A stretch of DNA of 14,154 nucleotides. Source: an uncultured Oscillospiraceae bacterium (lineage in GTDB: Bacteria > Bacillota > Clostridia > Oscillospirales > Oscillospiraceae). Shown here one piece after another: positions 1 through 6,577 of the stretch. Numbering within the stretch: position 1 is the stretch's first letter; every line of letters begins with the position of its first letter. The DNA lies in contig CAKTGW010000001.1 in NCBI GenBank assembly GCA_934561725.1, forward strand, positions 1-14,154, written 5' to 3'. The notes under the pieces are model-generated. The model worked only from the letters and a program-made list of their open reading frames with translations, was not told where the DNA came from and did no database searches. The position numbers and the translations under genes are program-made.

Positions 1-296
1 TCGATCCCATATTGAAGCAGACGCCTTCCCAATCCTCTGCCCCGTACCGCCGGTGACAGGAACAGCATCTCCAGCCGTTCTCCGTCCACGCCCATAAATG
101 CGGCAGGCGCCCCTGCTTCTCCTTCGGCAACGACCAGATGTGTGACCTGTCCCAGCGCCTGCGGCACATATTCTCTGATCCGCATTATTTCCGCATCTGT
201 CAGGAACAGATGCGTAGCCCTGACCGCATCCTCCCAAATCCGCAAAAGCTGCCCGAGCAGCGGTTCAGTCCGCTCCCGGACTTCATAGATCTTCAT
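1..296 (-). CDS. GNAT-family N-acetyltransferase, N-terminal part (partial)
   Basis: This gene reads off the left edge, so only the first 98 codons are present. The start is an ATG at 296-294, preceded by an AGGAAGGGGG-type ribosome binding site. The protein begins MKIYEVRERTEPLL. Around residues 21-43 it has WEDAVRATHLFLTDAEI and then YVP, a pattern seen in the YjaB-like branch of GNAT acetyltransferases. Residues 76-90 hold the acetyl-CoA pyrophosphate-binding signature, with LEMLFLSP followed by RGRGLG. Members move an acetyl group from acetyl-CoA to an amine in the cytoplasm; the substrate cannot be told from this fragment. The gene diverges from the SLH protein at 501 and has its own extended -10 promoter. 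The family assignment is firm. The YjaB-like subgroup is an inference from overall pattern, and the C-terminal half is not visible. Confidence 0.85.
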   Translation of the reverse strand, partial: MKIYEVRERTEPLLGQLLRIWEDAVRATHLFLTDAEIMRIREYVPQALGQVTHLVVAEGEAGAPAAFMGVDGERLEMLFLSPAVRGRGLGRRLLQYGI

Positions 297-330
297 TTTC
301 CCGCCCCCTTCCTGATATATAGTTGATTCG

Positions 331-359
331 AGTATAACAGAAACATGCGGCAAATGCCA
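331..359 (-). promoter_or_regulatory. Promoter of the GNAT acetyltransferase gene
   Basis: Read on the minus strand, a TG-T-TATACT extended -10 element lies at 339-331, about 35 bases upstream of the ATG at 296. The -35 region near 354-359 reads TGGCAT and is poor, as is common for extended -10 promoters. The transcript would diverge from that of the SLH gene. Confidence 0.55.
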
Positions 360-438
360 CTCCCATGTTTCACCGCGTCTGGGAACTTTTTTCATGCATA
401 CGCGTCTAAAATATATTCCTTTGCCCGTCCCTTTGTGT

Positions 439-467
439 TTGATTTAGAGACAGCAGTGTGATATAGT
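439..467 (+). promoter_or_regulatory. Promoter of the 607-residue SLH protein gene
   Basis: A -35 box TTGATT (439-444) is separated by 17 bases from a -10 box TATAGT (462-467). A TG one base before the -10 makes it an extended element. A strong AGGAGG ribosome binding site follows at 487-492, eight bases before the ATG at 501. Confidence 0.75.
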
Positions 468-500
468 AAACTTGATTCAGGAAATCAGGAGGATACAGCA

Positions 501-2324
501 ATGAGACAAACAAAAAATCTGCTCTCCCTTGTTCTGGCCTTGGTGATGCTTCTCTCACTGGCTTTGCCTGCCGCTGCAGTGGATAGCTTTTCCGATCTGA
601 AGGGCCACTGGGCAGAAAGCTATATGAACGACTTGCACGACCGCGGTTATCTGTCCGGCTATACGGATGGTACCATGAAGCCCGAAAATGCCATCACCGG
701 CTGTGAAGCGCTGGTTTTTCTTTCCCGCTTCTACGATCTGAGCGATGATGAGCTGGACTTTATTTACAGCGATTACGGTGATATTGCCGAGCGTTACGTC
801 CCCGCCACACACAAATGGGCCTATAAGCAGGCCGCCATTTGCCTGGCCGCCGGCATCATCACACAGAGCGAGCTGAAAACCATGGATCTCACAAAGGAGA
901 TCGAAAAGGAACAGCTCTCCGTATTCCTGATCCGCGCTCTGGGACTGACTGACGACGCCGAAGAGCTGGACGGCAGCAAGCTGACCTTCAGCGACAAGGC
1001 GGATATTGCCGAAGAACATCTGGGCTATATTGAGCTGCTGGTGGATATGGGCATTATCACCGGCGACAACAACGGCAAATTCACCCCGCATGTATCCGTC
1101 ACCCGCGCCATAGCCGCGACTCTGGTATCCCGTGCTCTGGATTACGCCGAGGATAAGGAACTCACTATGGAGGTTGAAGGCTACTCCGGCCTGACCCGCT
1201 TGAGCGGCATCCTTACAAACATCTCTTCAAAAACCGTTCAGCTGCGCAGCTTCGACGGTAAGCTCCGTGAATATAAGCTGTCCAGCGATCCGAAGATCAT
1301 GATCAACGGTGCCGAGAAGTCTCTCAGCTACACCTATGTCGGCTGTCTGGCCGAGCTCAGCTCTATCGACGGCAAGATCACCGCACTCTCCATCACCAGT
1401 GACAGCGATGTTCAGTACATCATTGGCCGCATCTCTTCTGTGGCGACCTCCACCAGTGGAGATACGCTTGGTATTTATGATTACTCTACCGGCGAGAATG
1501 ACCGCTATAAGGTCAGCGACAGCGCAAAGGTCTATCTGGAAGGCAACTCCAGCGGTCTGGCCAAGCTCAGCAAGGGACAGTTTGTTATCGCTGAGCAGAA
1601 CGGAAAGTCTCTCTCCAAAATCTATGCCGTCTCCGGTGATTATGAACTCAGCGGAAAGGTCAGCGCTATTATCTATGATACGACTGTCCAGTTCAAGGTT
1701 GAGGACAGCTCCGGTGTTGTCTATGTTTTCCTGCTGGACATCACTGCCCTGCCCACCATTAAGCGCGGCAGCACCACGATCACCATCGACCGCCTCGCTC
1801 AAGGCGATGCCGTTACTGTCAATGCGGTGTCCGGCGCTGTAAAAACGATCACGGCTTCCTCTGCCGAAAAGGGTCTGACCGGAACACTCAGCTCTATCAC
1901 CACCACTGCCGCCGGTACCTATTGGACTCTGACCGACAGCGACGATGATGAGGTCACCTATCAGCTGGACACGCTGGTCGGTGTATACAGCGGAAGCAAA
2001 ACACTCTCTGCCTCCGACATTCACATTGGCGATAAGATCACTGTTGTGATCTACGGCTCTGTGATCACAGAGGTTGAGCTGGAGAGCGCAGCGGTTTCTT
2101 CCGACAAGCTCACCGCCACCGTTCTGGCTGTCAACGGCAAAACGATCACCGCCCTGCTGAACGGCAAGCTGCTGTACATCGACGGCTCCTCTGCCACGAT
2201 CATCTCCTTCTCCGGAAAAACGATCAAGATCAGCGCTCTGGAAACTGACACGGTCATTACCGTTTACGGCAGCTATACCTCCTCTACAGGTTTTACCGCC
2301 ACCTCCATCGTTGTAGAGAGCTGA
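501..2324 (+). CDS. Exported S-layer-homology protein with five degenerate beta repeats
   Basis: The 607-residue product starts with a Sec signal peptide: basic RQTK, a leucine-rich core, and likely cleavage after ALPAAA (residue 26). Three SLH modules follow at about 29-78, 95-150 and 162-215, recognisable from FSDLKGHWA with GYTDGTMKP, from AAICLAAGIIT, and from DMGIITGDNNGKF with VTRAIAATLV. SLH modules generally anchor proteins to secondary cell-wall polymers, so the protein is expected at the cell surface. Residues about 228-607 contain five tandem, weakly similar units of about 75 residues, near 230-300, 305-377, 380-453, 457-528 and 533-605. Each has a pattern like L-x-G-x-(L/I/V)-S, a Thr/Ser-rich strand, then G-D/Q-x-(V/I)-T-V and a closing T-x-I. 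They are probably small beta domains; I do not recognise a catalytic motif. The gene is monocistronic, with its own promoter and terminator. Function beyond surface anchoring is unknown. Confidence 0.88.
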   Translation: MRQTKNLLSLVLALVMLLSLALPAAAVDSFSDLKGHWAESYMNDLHDRGYLSGYTDGTMKPENAITGCEALVFLSRFYDLSDDELDFIYSDYGDIAERYVPATHKWAYKQAAICLAAGIITQSELKTMDLTKEIEKEQLSVFLIRALGLTDDAEELDGSKLTFSDKADIAEEHLGYIELLVDMGIITGDNNGKFTPHVSVTRAIAATLVSRALDYAEDKELTMEVEGYSGLTRLSGILTNISSKTVQLRSFDGKLREYKLSSDPKIMINGAEKSLSYTYVGCLAELSSIDGKITALSITSDSDVQYIIGRISSVATSTSGDTLGIYDYSTGENDRYKVSDSAKVYLEGNSSGLAKLSKGQFVIAEQNGKSLSKIYAVSGDYELSGKVSAIIYDTTVQFKVEDSSGVVYVFLLDITALPTIKRGSTTITIDRLAQGDAVTVNAVSGAVKTITASSAEKGLTGTLSSITTTAAGTYWTLTDSDDDEVTYQLDTLVGVYSGSKTLSASDIHIGDKITVVIYGSVITEVELESAAVSSDKLTATVLAVNGKTITALLNGKLLYIDGSSATIISFSGKTIKISALETDTVITVYGSYTSSTGFTATSIVVES

Positions 2325-2340
2325 TGTAAATAAGCATGTT

Positions 2341-2373
2341 AAGGCTCCCCTTGATAATCAAGGGGAGCCTTTT
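2341..2373 (+). terminator. Intrinsic terminator of the SLH gene, possibly bidirectional
   Basis: A perfect 14-bp stem (2341-2354 with 2358-2371) has a three-base TAA loop and is followed on the plus strand by TTTATAT. It starts 16 bases after the SLH stop codon. The minus-strand glycosidase gene converges and ends at 2422. In that direction the hairpin is followed only by AACATGC, so termination there would be weaker. Confidence 0.85.
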
Positions 2374-2421
2374 ATATCACTATTATGATTTTACATGATT
2401 CAATTAAGGAAACCGGACATA

Positions 2422-3708
2422 TTAATGATGGTAGCTCTCCATGGCTACGAACTGCTCATAGAGCTCAGGCGTCACCGTATGCTCCCGGATCAGTGCGGAA
2501 TAAAACCGCCCGCTTTTCTTTACTGTACGCTGAAGCGTAACAGGGTCTACGGCAACCAGTCCGAATTTTGCACTCATGCCGTCCAGCCACTGAAATTCGT
2601 CCAGAAAGCTCTTGTAATAATAGCGCTCGATCGGCAGCGATGACCGGTTGATTGCCGTGAGCTGATCAAAAATAAATCTGCATCTGAACGCATCGTTGTT
2701 GTCGCAGACACCGTTTTCCGTAATATAGATCGGCAGCGAACAAAGCCGCATCAGCTTTTCCGCACACTGGATCAGCCCCTGCGGATAAATCTCCCAGCCC
2801 AGATCGCTTTTGGCGCTGTGCAGTCTTGCTCCGTCCGCCAATCCGGAAACCGTAGACCGGCTATAGTAATTCAGACCGTGGAAATCGCAGTACCGTCCGG
2901 GCTTTACTCTGGCAAAGTTGCGCAGCGGTGCAGAGAAGCGCCCTTTGGCTACCGCCTCGGCAAGCAGCGTCTGGAACAGCCATTCCGCCATGGATGCAGC
3001 TGCATTATGCGCAGGGTTCGCCCTGTTTTTGGGTGCGAACACCCGCATATGCAGCGCTGTGCCGACACGCGTCCCCGTCAGTCCCATCTCCGTCCGCAGG
3101 CGATGGATCAGCCTGTAAGCCCGGATATGCGCCGCCGCCATAACAGACATGACCGTCATGGCCGTATTCAGGTTCCGGTTTCCCGGCGGCCAGTTCCCCT
3201 CGCGATAGCCGTTCATGGCATAGATGTTTGGTTCATTGATCGTAATATAATCATCGCAGAGATGACCGAGCCGGCGGATCACGCGTTCCACATAGCGCAG
3301 ATAATATATGATATTCTTAGGATCAGTCCATCCGCCGCCGGCCTCAAACCACAGCGGATTTGTAAAATGATGCAGCGTGATCAGCGGCCGGATCCCCAGC
3401 CCGTTCAGCAGCATCAATTCTTCCTTCAGACGATCTATGGCATATTCGTCAAACTGTCCCTCAGCAGGCTCGATCCTCGCCCATTCAATGCTCATGCGGC
3501 AGGTCTCTATCCCCATCCGCGCCATCAGGATCGCATCCTCGCGCCAGCGGTCCCAGTGTCCGGCCGCTATGGCAGGATCGGCCCCGTCCCGGATCTTTCC
3601 GGCGCTGTACCAAAGATTCCAGGTGTGTCCAAAATCGCCGCCATCGCTTTGGGTAGCGGAGCTGGCCGTTCCCAACAGCAGTTTTGGTTTCAGTTCGACT
3701 CTATCCAT
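2422..3708 (-). CDS. Glycoside hydrolase family 1 (beta-glucosidase-like)
   Basis: This 428-residue protein shows the GH1 (beta/alpha)8-barrel landmarks in order: GTASSATQ with Q20, EWARIEP (75-81), TLHHF (111-115), YITINEP with predicted acid/base Glu159, and YITENG with predicted nucleophile Glu331. A C-terminal FQWLDGMSAKFGLV stretch (372-385) matches the usual (N)FEWxxGYxxRFGL region. GH1 enzymes hydrolyse beta-linked glucosides, galactosides or 6-phospho-glucosides in the cytoplasm; no signal peptide is present. The residue normally Glu in FEW is Gln373 here, so substrate choice is uncertain. The length is slightly short for the family (usually about 440-480). The start ATG (3708-3706) follows AAGGAG with six bases between. 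The gene lies 56 bases downstream of the MATE gene on the same strand with no evident terminator between, so it may be co-transcribed; a weak private promoter is also possible. The family call is secure, the substrate is not. Confidence 0.92.
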   Translation of the reverse strand: MDRVELKPKLLLGTASSATQSDGGDFGHTWNLWYSAGKIRDGADPAIAAGHWDRWREDAILMARMGIETCRMSIEWARIEPAEGQFDEYAIDRLKEELMLLNGLGIRPLITLHHFTNPLWFEAGGGWTDPKNIIYYLRYVERVIRRLGHLCDDYITINEPNIYAMNGYREGNWPPGNRNLNTAMTVMSVMAAAHIRAYRLIHRLRTEMGLTGTRVGTALHMRVFAPKNRANPAHNAAASMAEWLFQTLLAEAVAKGRFSAPLRNFARVKPGRYCDFHGLNYYSRSTVSGLADGARLHSAKSDLGWEIYPQGLIQCAEKLMRLCSLPIYITENGVCDNNDAFRCRFIFDQLTAINRSSLPIERYYYKSFLDEFQWLDGMSAKFGLVAVDPVTLQRTVKKSGRFYSALIREHTVTPELYEQFVAMESYHH

Positions 3709-3732
3709 AGCAGGCTCCTTTCATGATATTTC

Positions 3733-3761
3733 AGTTTACATCCTTCTCTGACGAAAATCAA
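3733..3761 (-). promoter_or_regulatory. Possible weak promoter of the GH1 gene
   Basis: On the minus strand TTGATT (3761-3756), 17 bases and TAAACT (3738-3733) make a four-plus-four match to the sigma-A consensus, lying in the gap between the MATE stop and the GH1 start. It could give the glycosidase expression independent of the MATE leader switch. Evidence is sequence match only. Confidence 0.35.
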
Positions 3762-3764
3762 GCC

Positions 3765-5108
3765 TCAAAGCAGTTCCCTACGGCGCAGCCAGATAAAATA
3801 TCCCACACACAGCAGGATCTGCACGCAGGACGAGCAGGGCGTTGCCAGTCCGACCCGGAACAGGGATACGGGCTCTATACGGCTCATGAGAAAGGACACC
3901 GGTATGCGCACACCGAAAGCCCCGATAATTCCCTGAAGCATAACAAACACTGTGCGTCCGCAGCCATTGAAATAACCGATCATGCAGAACATGACGGAGA
4001 CCAGCATACAGTCTATGGCATAGGCCCGCAAATACTCCGCCGCCGCATGGAGAACCTCTGTCTGCCCCTCCTGAGCAAACAATCCTGCCAGCACATCACC
4101 ATGGAAGAAGGAGAGCCAGGCCATAAATACGCCCACCAGCAGAGACAGCCCTATACCGCAGCGCAGCGCACGCTGCGCCCGTTCCGGCTTCTGTGCACCG
4201 ATATTCTGTGCAACAAACGCTGCCATGGACTGGTTAAAGGACGACGGGACCAGCATAATAAATCCGCAGAGCTTTTCTGCGATCCCCACGCCCGCAGCCG
4301 CCACAACACCCAGCCCATTCACGATCGCCGTGATCACCAAAAAAGAGATGCTGACCAGCAGATCCTGAAAGGCCACGGGAAAACCGATCCGCAGGATCTC
4401 GCTCATGCGCTTCATATCCGGGCGGAGCATGCCCCGTCCAAAGGGAAACGGCAGACCACGGCGCAGGATCACCGCCAGTGAAAACAACACGCTCAACGCC
4501 TGCGCTGCCACCGTAGCTATAGCCGCTCCGGCTGCCGCCATGCCAAAGCCCCGCACCAGCAGCAGATCCAGCGTGATATTGACCACGCAGGCCACAAATA
4601 CCGTGAGCAGCGGCATTTTAGAGTCACCCAGCCCCCGGAATACCGCACCAAGCACATTGTACGCTACAATAAACAGCGTACCTGCCGAGCAGATCCGAAC
4701 ATAGTCCACTGTCGCGCCGAAGGCAGCCTGGGGTGTCTGCATCACGCGTGCCAGCAGCGGAGCGCCCAGCTCCATGATCAGAGTAATGCCAACGCCCATC
4801 ACTGCAAAAAGCGTAATACTGGTACCCATGACACAGCCTGCCTCCCTCCGGCGCTCTTCCCCGATCCGGCGGCCCAGCAGCACAGTCGTACCCATAGCGA
4901 TCCCCACAACGAATGTGGTAATCAGCTGCATGATCCAGCTGCCTGTGGAAACCGCCGCAACATCCGACGGCTGCGCATATTTACTGACTACCCACAGATC
5001 CACCGCACCATACATGGTCTGCAAAAACAACGCCAGCAGAACCGGCAGTGCAAAGGCAATCAGCGCCGGCATGATGTTCCCTTCTGTAAACTGATTCTTT
5101 TTTTCCAT
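3765..5108 (-). CDS. MATE-family multidrug/toxin efflux transporter
   Basis: I place the start at the ATG 5108-5106, giving 447 residues beginning MEKKNQFTEGNI. It is preceded by GGAGAGGTG and gives the usual MATE N-terminus. An in-frame upstream ATG at 5165 lies inside a terminator hairpin and is rejected. The protein is almost wholly hydrophobic with about 12 predicted helices in two halves. Family marks include LPVLLALFLQTMYGAVD (21-37), with Asp36-Leu-Trp typical of helix 1, then VFRGLGDSKMPLL (156-168) and AQNIGAQKPERA (300-311). MATE proteins export cationic drugs, dyes or metabolites using sodium or proton gradients across the cytoplasmic membrane. A consensus promoter and a terminator-containing leader precede the gene, so expression is probably switched by premature termination. 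The GH1 gene follows 56 bases downstream. The substrate is unknown; if the leader is a guanidine-IV riboswitch, guanidinium export would fit. Confidence 0.93.
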   Translation of the reverse strand: MEKKNQFTEGNIMPALIAFALPVLLALFLQTMYGAVDLWVVSKYAQPSDVAAVSTGSWIMQLITTFVVGIAMGTTVLLGRRIGEERRREAGCVMGTSITLFAVMGVGITLIMELGAPLLARVMQTPQAAFGATVDYVRICSAGTLFIVAYNVLGAVFRGLGDSKMPLLTVFVACVVNITLDLLLVRGFGMAAAGAAIATVAAQALSVLFSLAVILRRGLPFPFGRGMLRPDMKRMSEILRIGFPVAFQDLLVSISFLVITAIVNGLGVVAAAGVGIAEKLCGFIMLVPSSFNQSMAAFVAQNIGAQKPERAQRALRCGIGLSLLVGVFMAWLSFFHGDVLAGLFAQEGQTEVLHAAAEYLRAYAIDCMLVSVMFCMIGYFNGCGRTVFVMLQGIIGAFGVRIPVSFLMSRIEPVSLFRVGLATPCSSCVQILLCVGYFIWLRRRELL

Positions 5109-5126
5109 AAAGCACCTCTCCATAAC

Positions 5127-5176
5127 AAAAAAAGACCGGATAAGCGCAGGCATTTCAGCCAACATCTTATCCGGTC
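5127..5176 (-). terminator. Intrinsic terminator in the MATE leader (attenuator)
   Basis: Read on the minus strand, an 11-bp perfect stem GACCGGATAAG/CTTATCCGGTC (arms 5176-5166 and 5144-5134) with a 21-base loop is followed at once by seven T (5133-5127). It lies between the consensus promoter and the MATE ribosome binding site, only about 19 bases before the ATG. It must therefore be bypassed for expression. No gene ends just upstream of it on the minus strand, so it cannot be serving as an ordinary gene-end terminator. Confidence 0.85.
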
Positions 5177-5203
5177 GCCATTTTCAATATGGCTCACCCT
5201 CCG
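5127..5203 (-). promoter_or_regulatory. Transcriptional switch leader of the MATE gene; candidate guanidine-IV (mepA-type) riboswitch
   Basis: On the minus strand the leader contains GGAGGGTGAG (5202-5193). Next come a 5-bp hairpin GCCAT-ATTGAAA-ATGGC (5193-5177) and, directly after it, the terminator stem. The segment GGGUGAG (5199-5193) can pair over seven bases with CUUAUCC (5144-5138), the 3' arm of the terminator. It differs from the native partner GGAUAAG only by two A-to-G changes that preserve pairing as G-U wobbles. This gives mutually exclusive terminator and antiterminator forms. The guanidine-IV (mepA motif) riboswitch class is known upstream of MATE genes in Clostridia and controls a terminator, so it is the leading candidate. 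I cannot verify its consensus base by base. Ribosome-mediated attenuation is the main alternative. Confidence 0.55.
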
Positions 5204-5215
5204 ATGAACGTGCCA

Positions 5216-5244
5216 ATTATACTGCATCCCATCCGGGCTGTCAA
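5216..5244 (-). promoter_or_regulatory. Consensus sigma-A promoter of the MATE (and probably GH1) unit
   Basis: On the minus strand TTGACA (5244-5239), exactly 17 bases, and TATAAT (5221-5216) form a perfect consensus promoter. Transcription should begin near 5211-5209, giving a leader of about 100 bases before the MATE ATG. Such a strong promoter fits control by downstream termination. Confidence 0.92.
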
Positions 5245-5290
5245 GTACGCAGCAACAAGTTAAAGAACTGTGAACAACACCTTCTTTCTA

Positions 5291-5319
5291 TTGAAAAACA
5301 CACCGCTATGGGGTATAAT
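5291..5319 (+). promoter_or_regulatory. Promoter of the second SLH protein gene
   Basis: TTGAAA (5291-5296), 17 bases, and TATAAT (5314-5319) form a near-consensus sigma-A promoter, back to back with the MATE promoter. Just downstream lies a short dyad, TGACA-CTT-TGTCA (5332-5344), which could be an operator or a small mRNA hairpin. Confidence 0.82.
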
Positions 5320-5372
5320 AGCTTTCGTTTGTGACACTTTGTCATATTTCGCGTAAAAAGGAGATGGACCCT

Positions 5373-6419
5373 ATGAAAAAGAGAGCACTTTCCCTGCTGC
5401 TCGTTACCTGTCTGATTCTTTCTCTGGGACTGCCCGCACTGGCTGCACCGTCCTTCAGCGATGTGCGTTCCGGAAGCTGGTACTATGAAAACGTCATGCG
5501 AATGGCCGGAATGAATGCACTGAACGGCTATGCCGACGGCACCTTCCGTCCTGACGGTAACATTACCAACGGTGAATTTCTCACTGTTCTGATGAAAACA
5601 TTGACCGGGACCGAAAGCTATCCCGCAGACGGCGGCCATTGGGCATCCGGTGTACTGACCGCTGCATACGCCAGCGGTGTATGCACGGAAAGTGATCTGA
5701 CCGAATCCGGTCTGGATACCGCGATCACCCGGGCCGAAGCTGCAAAATACACCGCCCGGGCTGTTGAAAAGCTGCTGAAAGAGGGCAAAGCCGATACGGT
5801 CGGCCTCCGCGCCCTTATTGCCGACTACGGCGATGTGGAGAGCAGCGGCTGTGCCGATGCCATACTGGACATGTATGCACGCGGCATTATCACCGGTGAT
5901 GATCTCGGCTGCTTCAATCCCGGCAGCAAGATCCGCCGCAGTGAGGCTGCTACGATCGTTCTGCGCGCTTATGACACCGCAGAGCGCAAGCTCCCCTTTG
6001 GGCTGAGCGCCAGCATGGAAAGCGTTTACGCAGACCGCGGTGTTCTTTTCCTCACGGCTGTAGGCAGCAAATATGATGTGCGGCGCATCAATATCACCGC
6101 CGTCACTGCCAATGGTGTGTCTCTGAGCATGAAATGCACCAACACCACCAGCGCCTATCAGGAGCTGATTGCCAAGAGCACCGAGAGCCGCAAGGCATAT
6201 GCCAATGTAAAAGCACCCGATGCCATTGTCACTTTCCAATGGGATGCCGCCCGAATTGAGGGACTGGCCGACCGCTATGAATACAGTGCATCCGCCAACC
6301 GCAGTTTGCCCGTGATCGAGCTTGTCCTGACCGTAGACATAACTCTGAAGGACGGTACAGTGCTGCCCTTTACCTACACCGCCCCCTACTGCATTGCAGA
6401 ATACGGCGGTCTGCTGTAA
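5373..6419 (+). CDS. Exported S-layer-homology protein with an unrecognised C-terminal domain
   Basis: The start is taken as the ATG at 5373 because AAGGAG (5358-5363) stands nine bases before it and the product begins with a classic signal peptide: MKKR, a leucine-rich core, and cleavage near PALA (residue 24). That gives 348 residues. Three SLH modules follow at about 27-78, 86-135 and 149-202, with FSDVRSGSWYYENV, GYADGTFRPDGNITNGE, TRAEAAKYTARAV and RRSEAATIVLRAYD. Residues about 205-348 form a separate domain, probably beta-rich, that I do not recognise. The protein should be bound to the cell wall outside the membrane through its SLH modules. Its layout resembles the 607-residue SLH protein upstream, but the C-terminal cargo differs and carries no repeats. 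It has its own promoter, and a stem-loop follows the gene. Role unknown. Confidence 0.87.
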   Translation: MKKRALSLLLVTCLILSLGLPALAAPSFSDVRSGSWYYENVMRMAGMNALNGYADGTFRPDGNITNGEFLTVLMKTLTGTESYPADGGHWASGVLTAAYASGVCTESDLTESGLDTAITRAEAAKYTARAVEKLLKEGKADTVGLRALIADYGDVESSGCADAILDMYARGIITGDDLGCFNPGSKIRRSEAATIVLRAYDTAERKLPFGLSASMESVYADRGVLFLTAVGSKYDVRRINITAVTANGVSLSMKCTNTTSAYQELIAKSTESRKAYANVKAPDAIVTFQWDAARIEGLADRYEYSASANRSLPVIELVLTVDITLKDGTVLPFTYTAPYCIAEYGGLL

Positions 6420-6497
6420 GCCCGTTCCCTTCGCCTGACAAGGATAAGAACACCGGAGAGCTACGCTCCGCCCCTTTTATCAAGCAAGGGTATATAC

Positions 6498-6532
6498 AAC
6501 GCCCATGCAGCTTTTCAGCCTGCATGGGCGTT
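6498..6532 (+). terminator. Strong stem-loop after the second SLH gene, terminator-like
   Basis: A perfect 13-bp stem (6498-6510 with 6520-6532) has a nine-base loop and lies 78 bases after the SLH stop. The bases that follow, CATTATAGC, are not a proper T-run; a T6 run comes about 16 bases later. It may terminate weakly, protect the mRNA 3' end, or both. A second, weaker GGAG/CTCC hairpin lies at 6455-6469. Confidence 0.5.
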
Positions 6533-6543
6533 CATTATAGCAC

Positions 6544-6577
6544 TTGTCTTTTTTCTTCCGCACATTATAATAAATGT
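6544..6577 (+). promoter_or_regulatory. Promoter of the AlbA_2 regulator gene with a dyad over the -10
   Basis: TTGTCT (6544-6549), 16 bases and TATAAT (6566-6571) form a plausible sigma-A promoter. The -10 lies inside the inverted repeat ACATT-N6-AATGT (6562-6577), which could be an operator. A ribosome binding site AGGAGG (6593-6598) follows, seven bases before the ATG. Confidence 0.6.

Noticed and set aside
555..2024. Long open frames on the minus strand opposite the 607-residue SLH gene
   Set aside because: The plus-strand product has a signal peptide, SLH modules, promoter, ribosome binding site and terminator. The opposite frames give low-complexity protein with no start signals.
2818..4481. 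Plus-strand open frames opposite the GH1 and MATE genes
   Set aside because: They are antisense to strongly recognised families, are rich in Arg/His/Pro/Gln as shadow frames of GC-rich genes are, and have no plausible ribosome binding sites.
5109..5165. N-terminal extension of the MATE protein to an ATG at 5165
   Set aside because: That ATG lies in the loop of the leader terminator and the extra residues cross the terminator arm and U-run. The ATG at 5108 has a ribosome binding site and a normal MATE start.
6443..6481. GATAA/TTATC with inner GGAG/CTCC as a terminator after the second SLH gene
   Set aside because: The pairing is interrupted by long unpaired stretches and C4T4 is not a clean U-run; the hairpin at 6498-6532 is much stronger.
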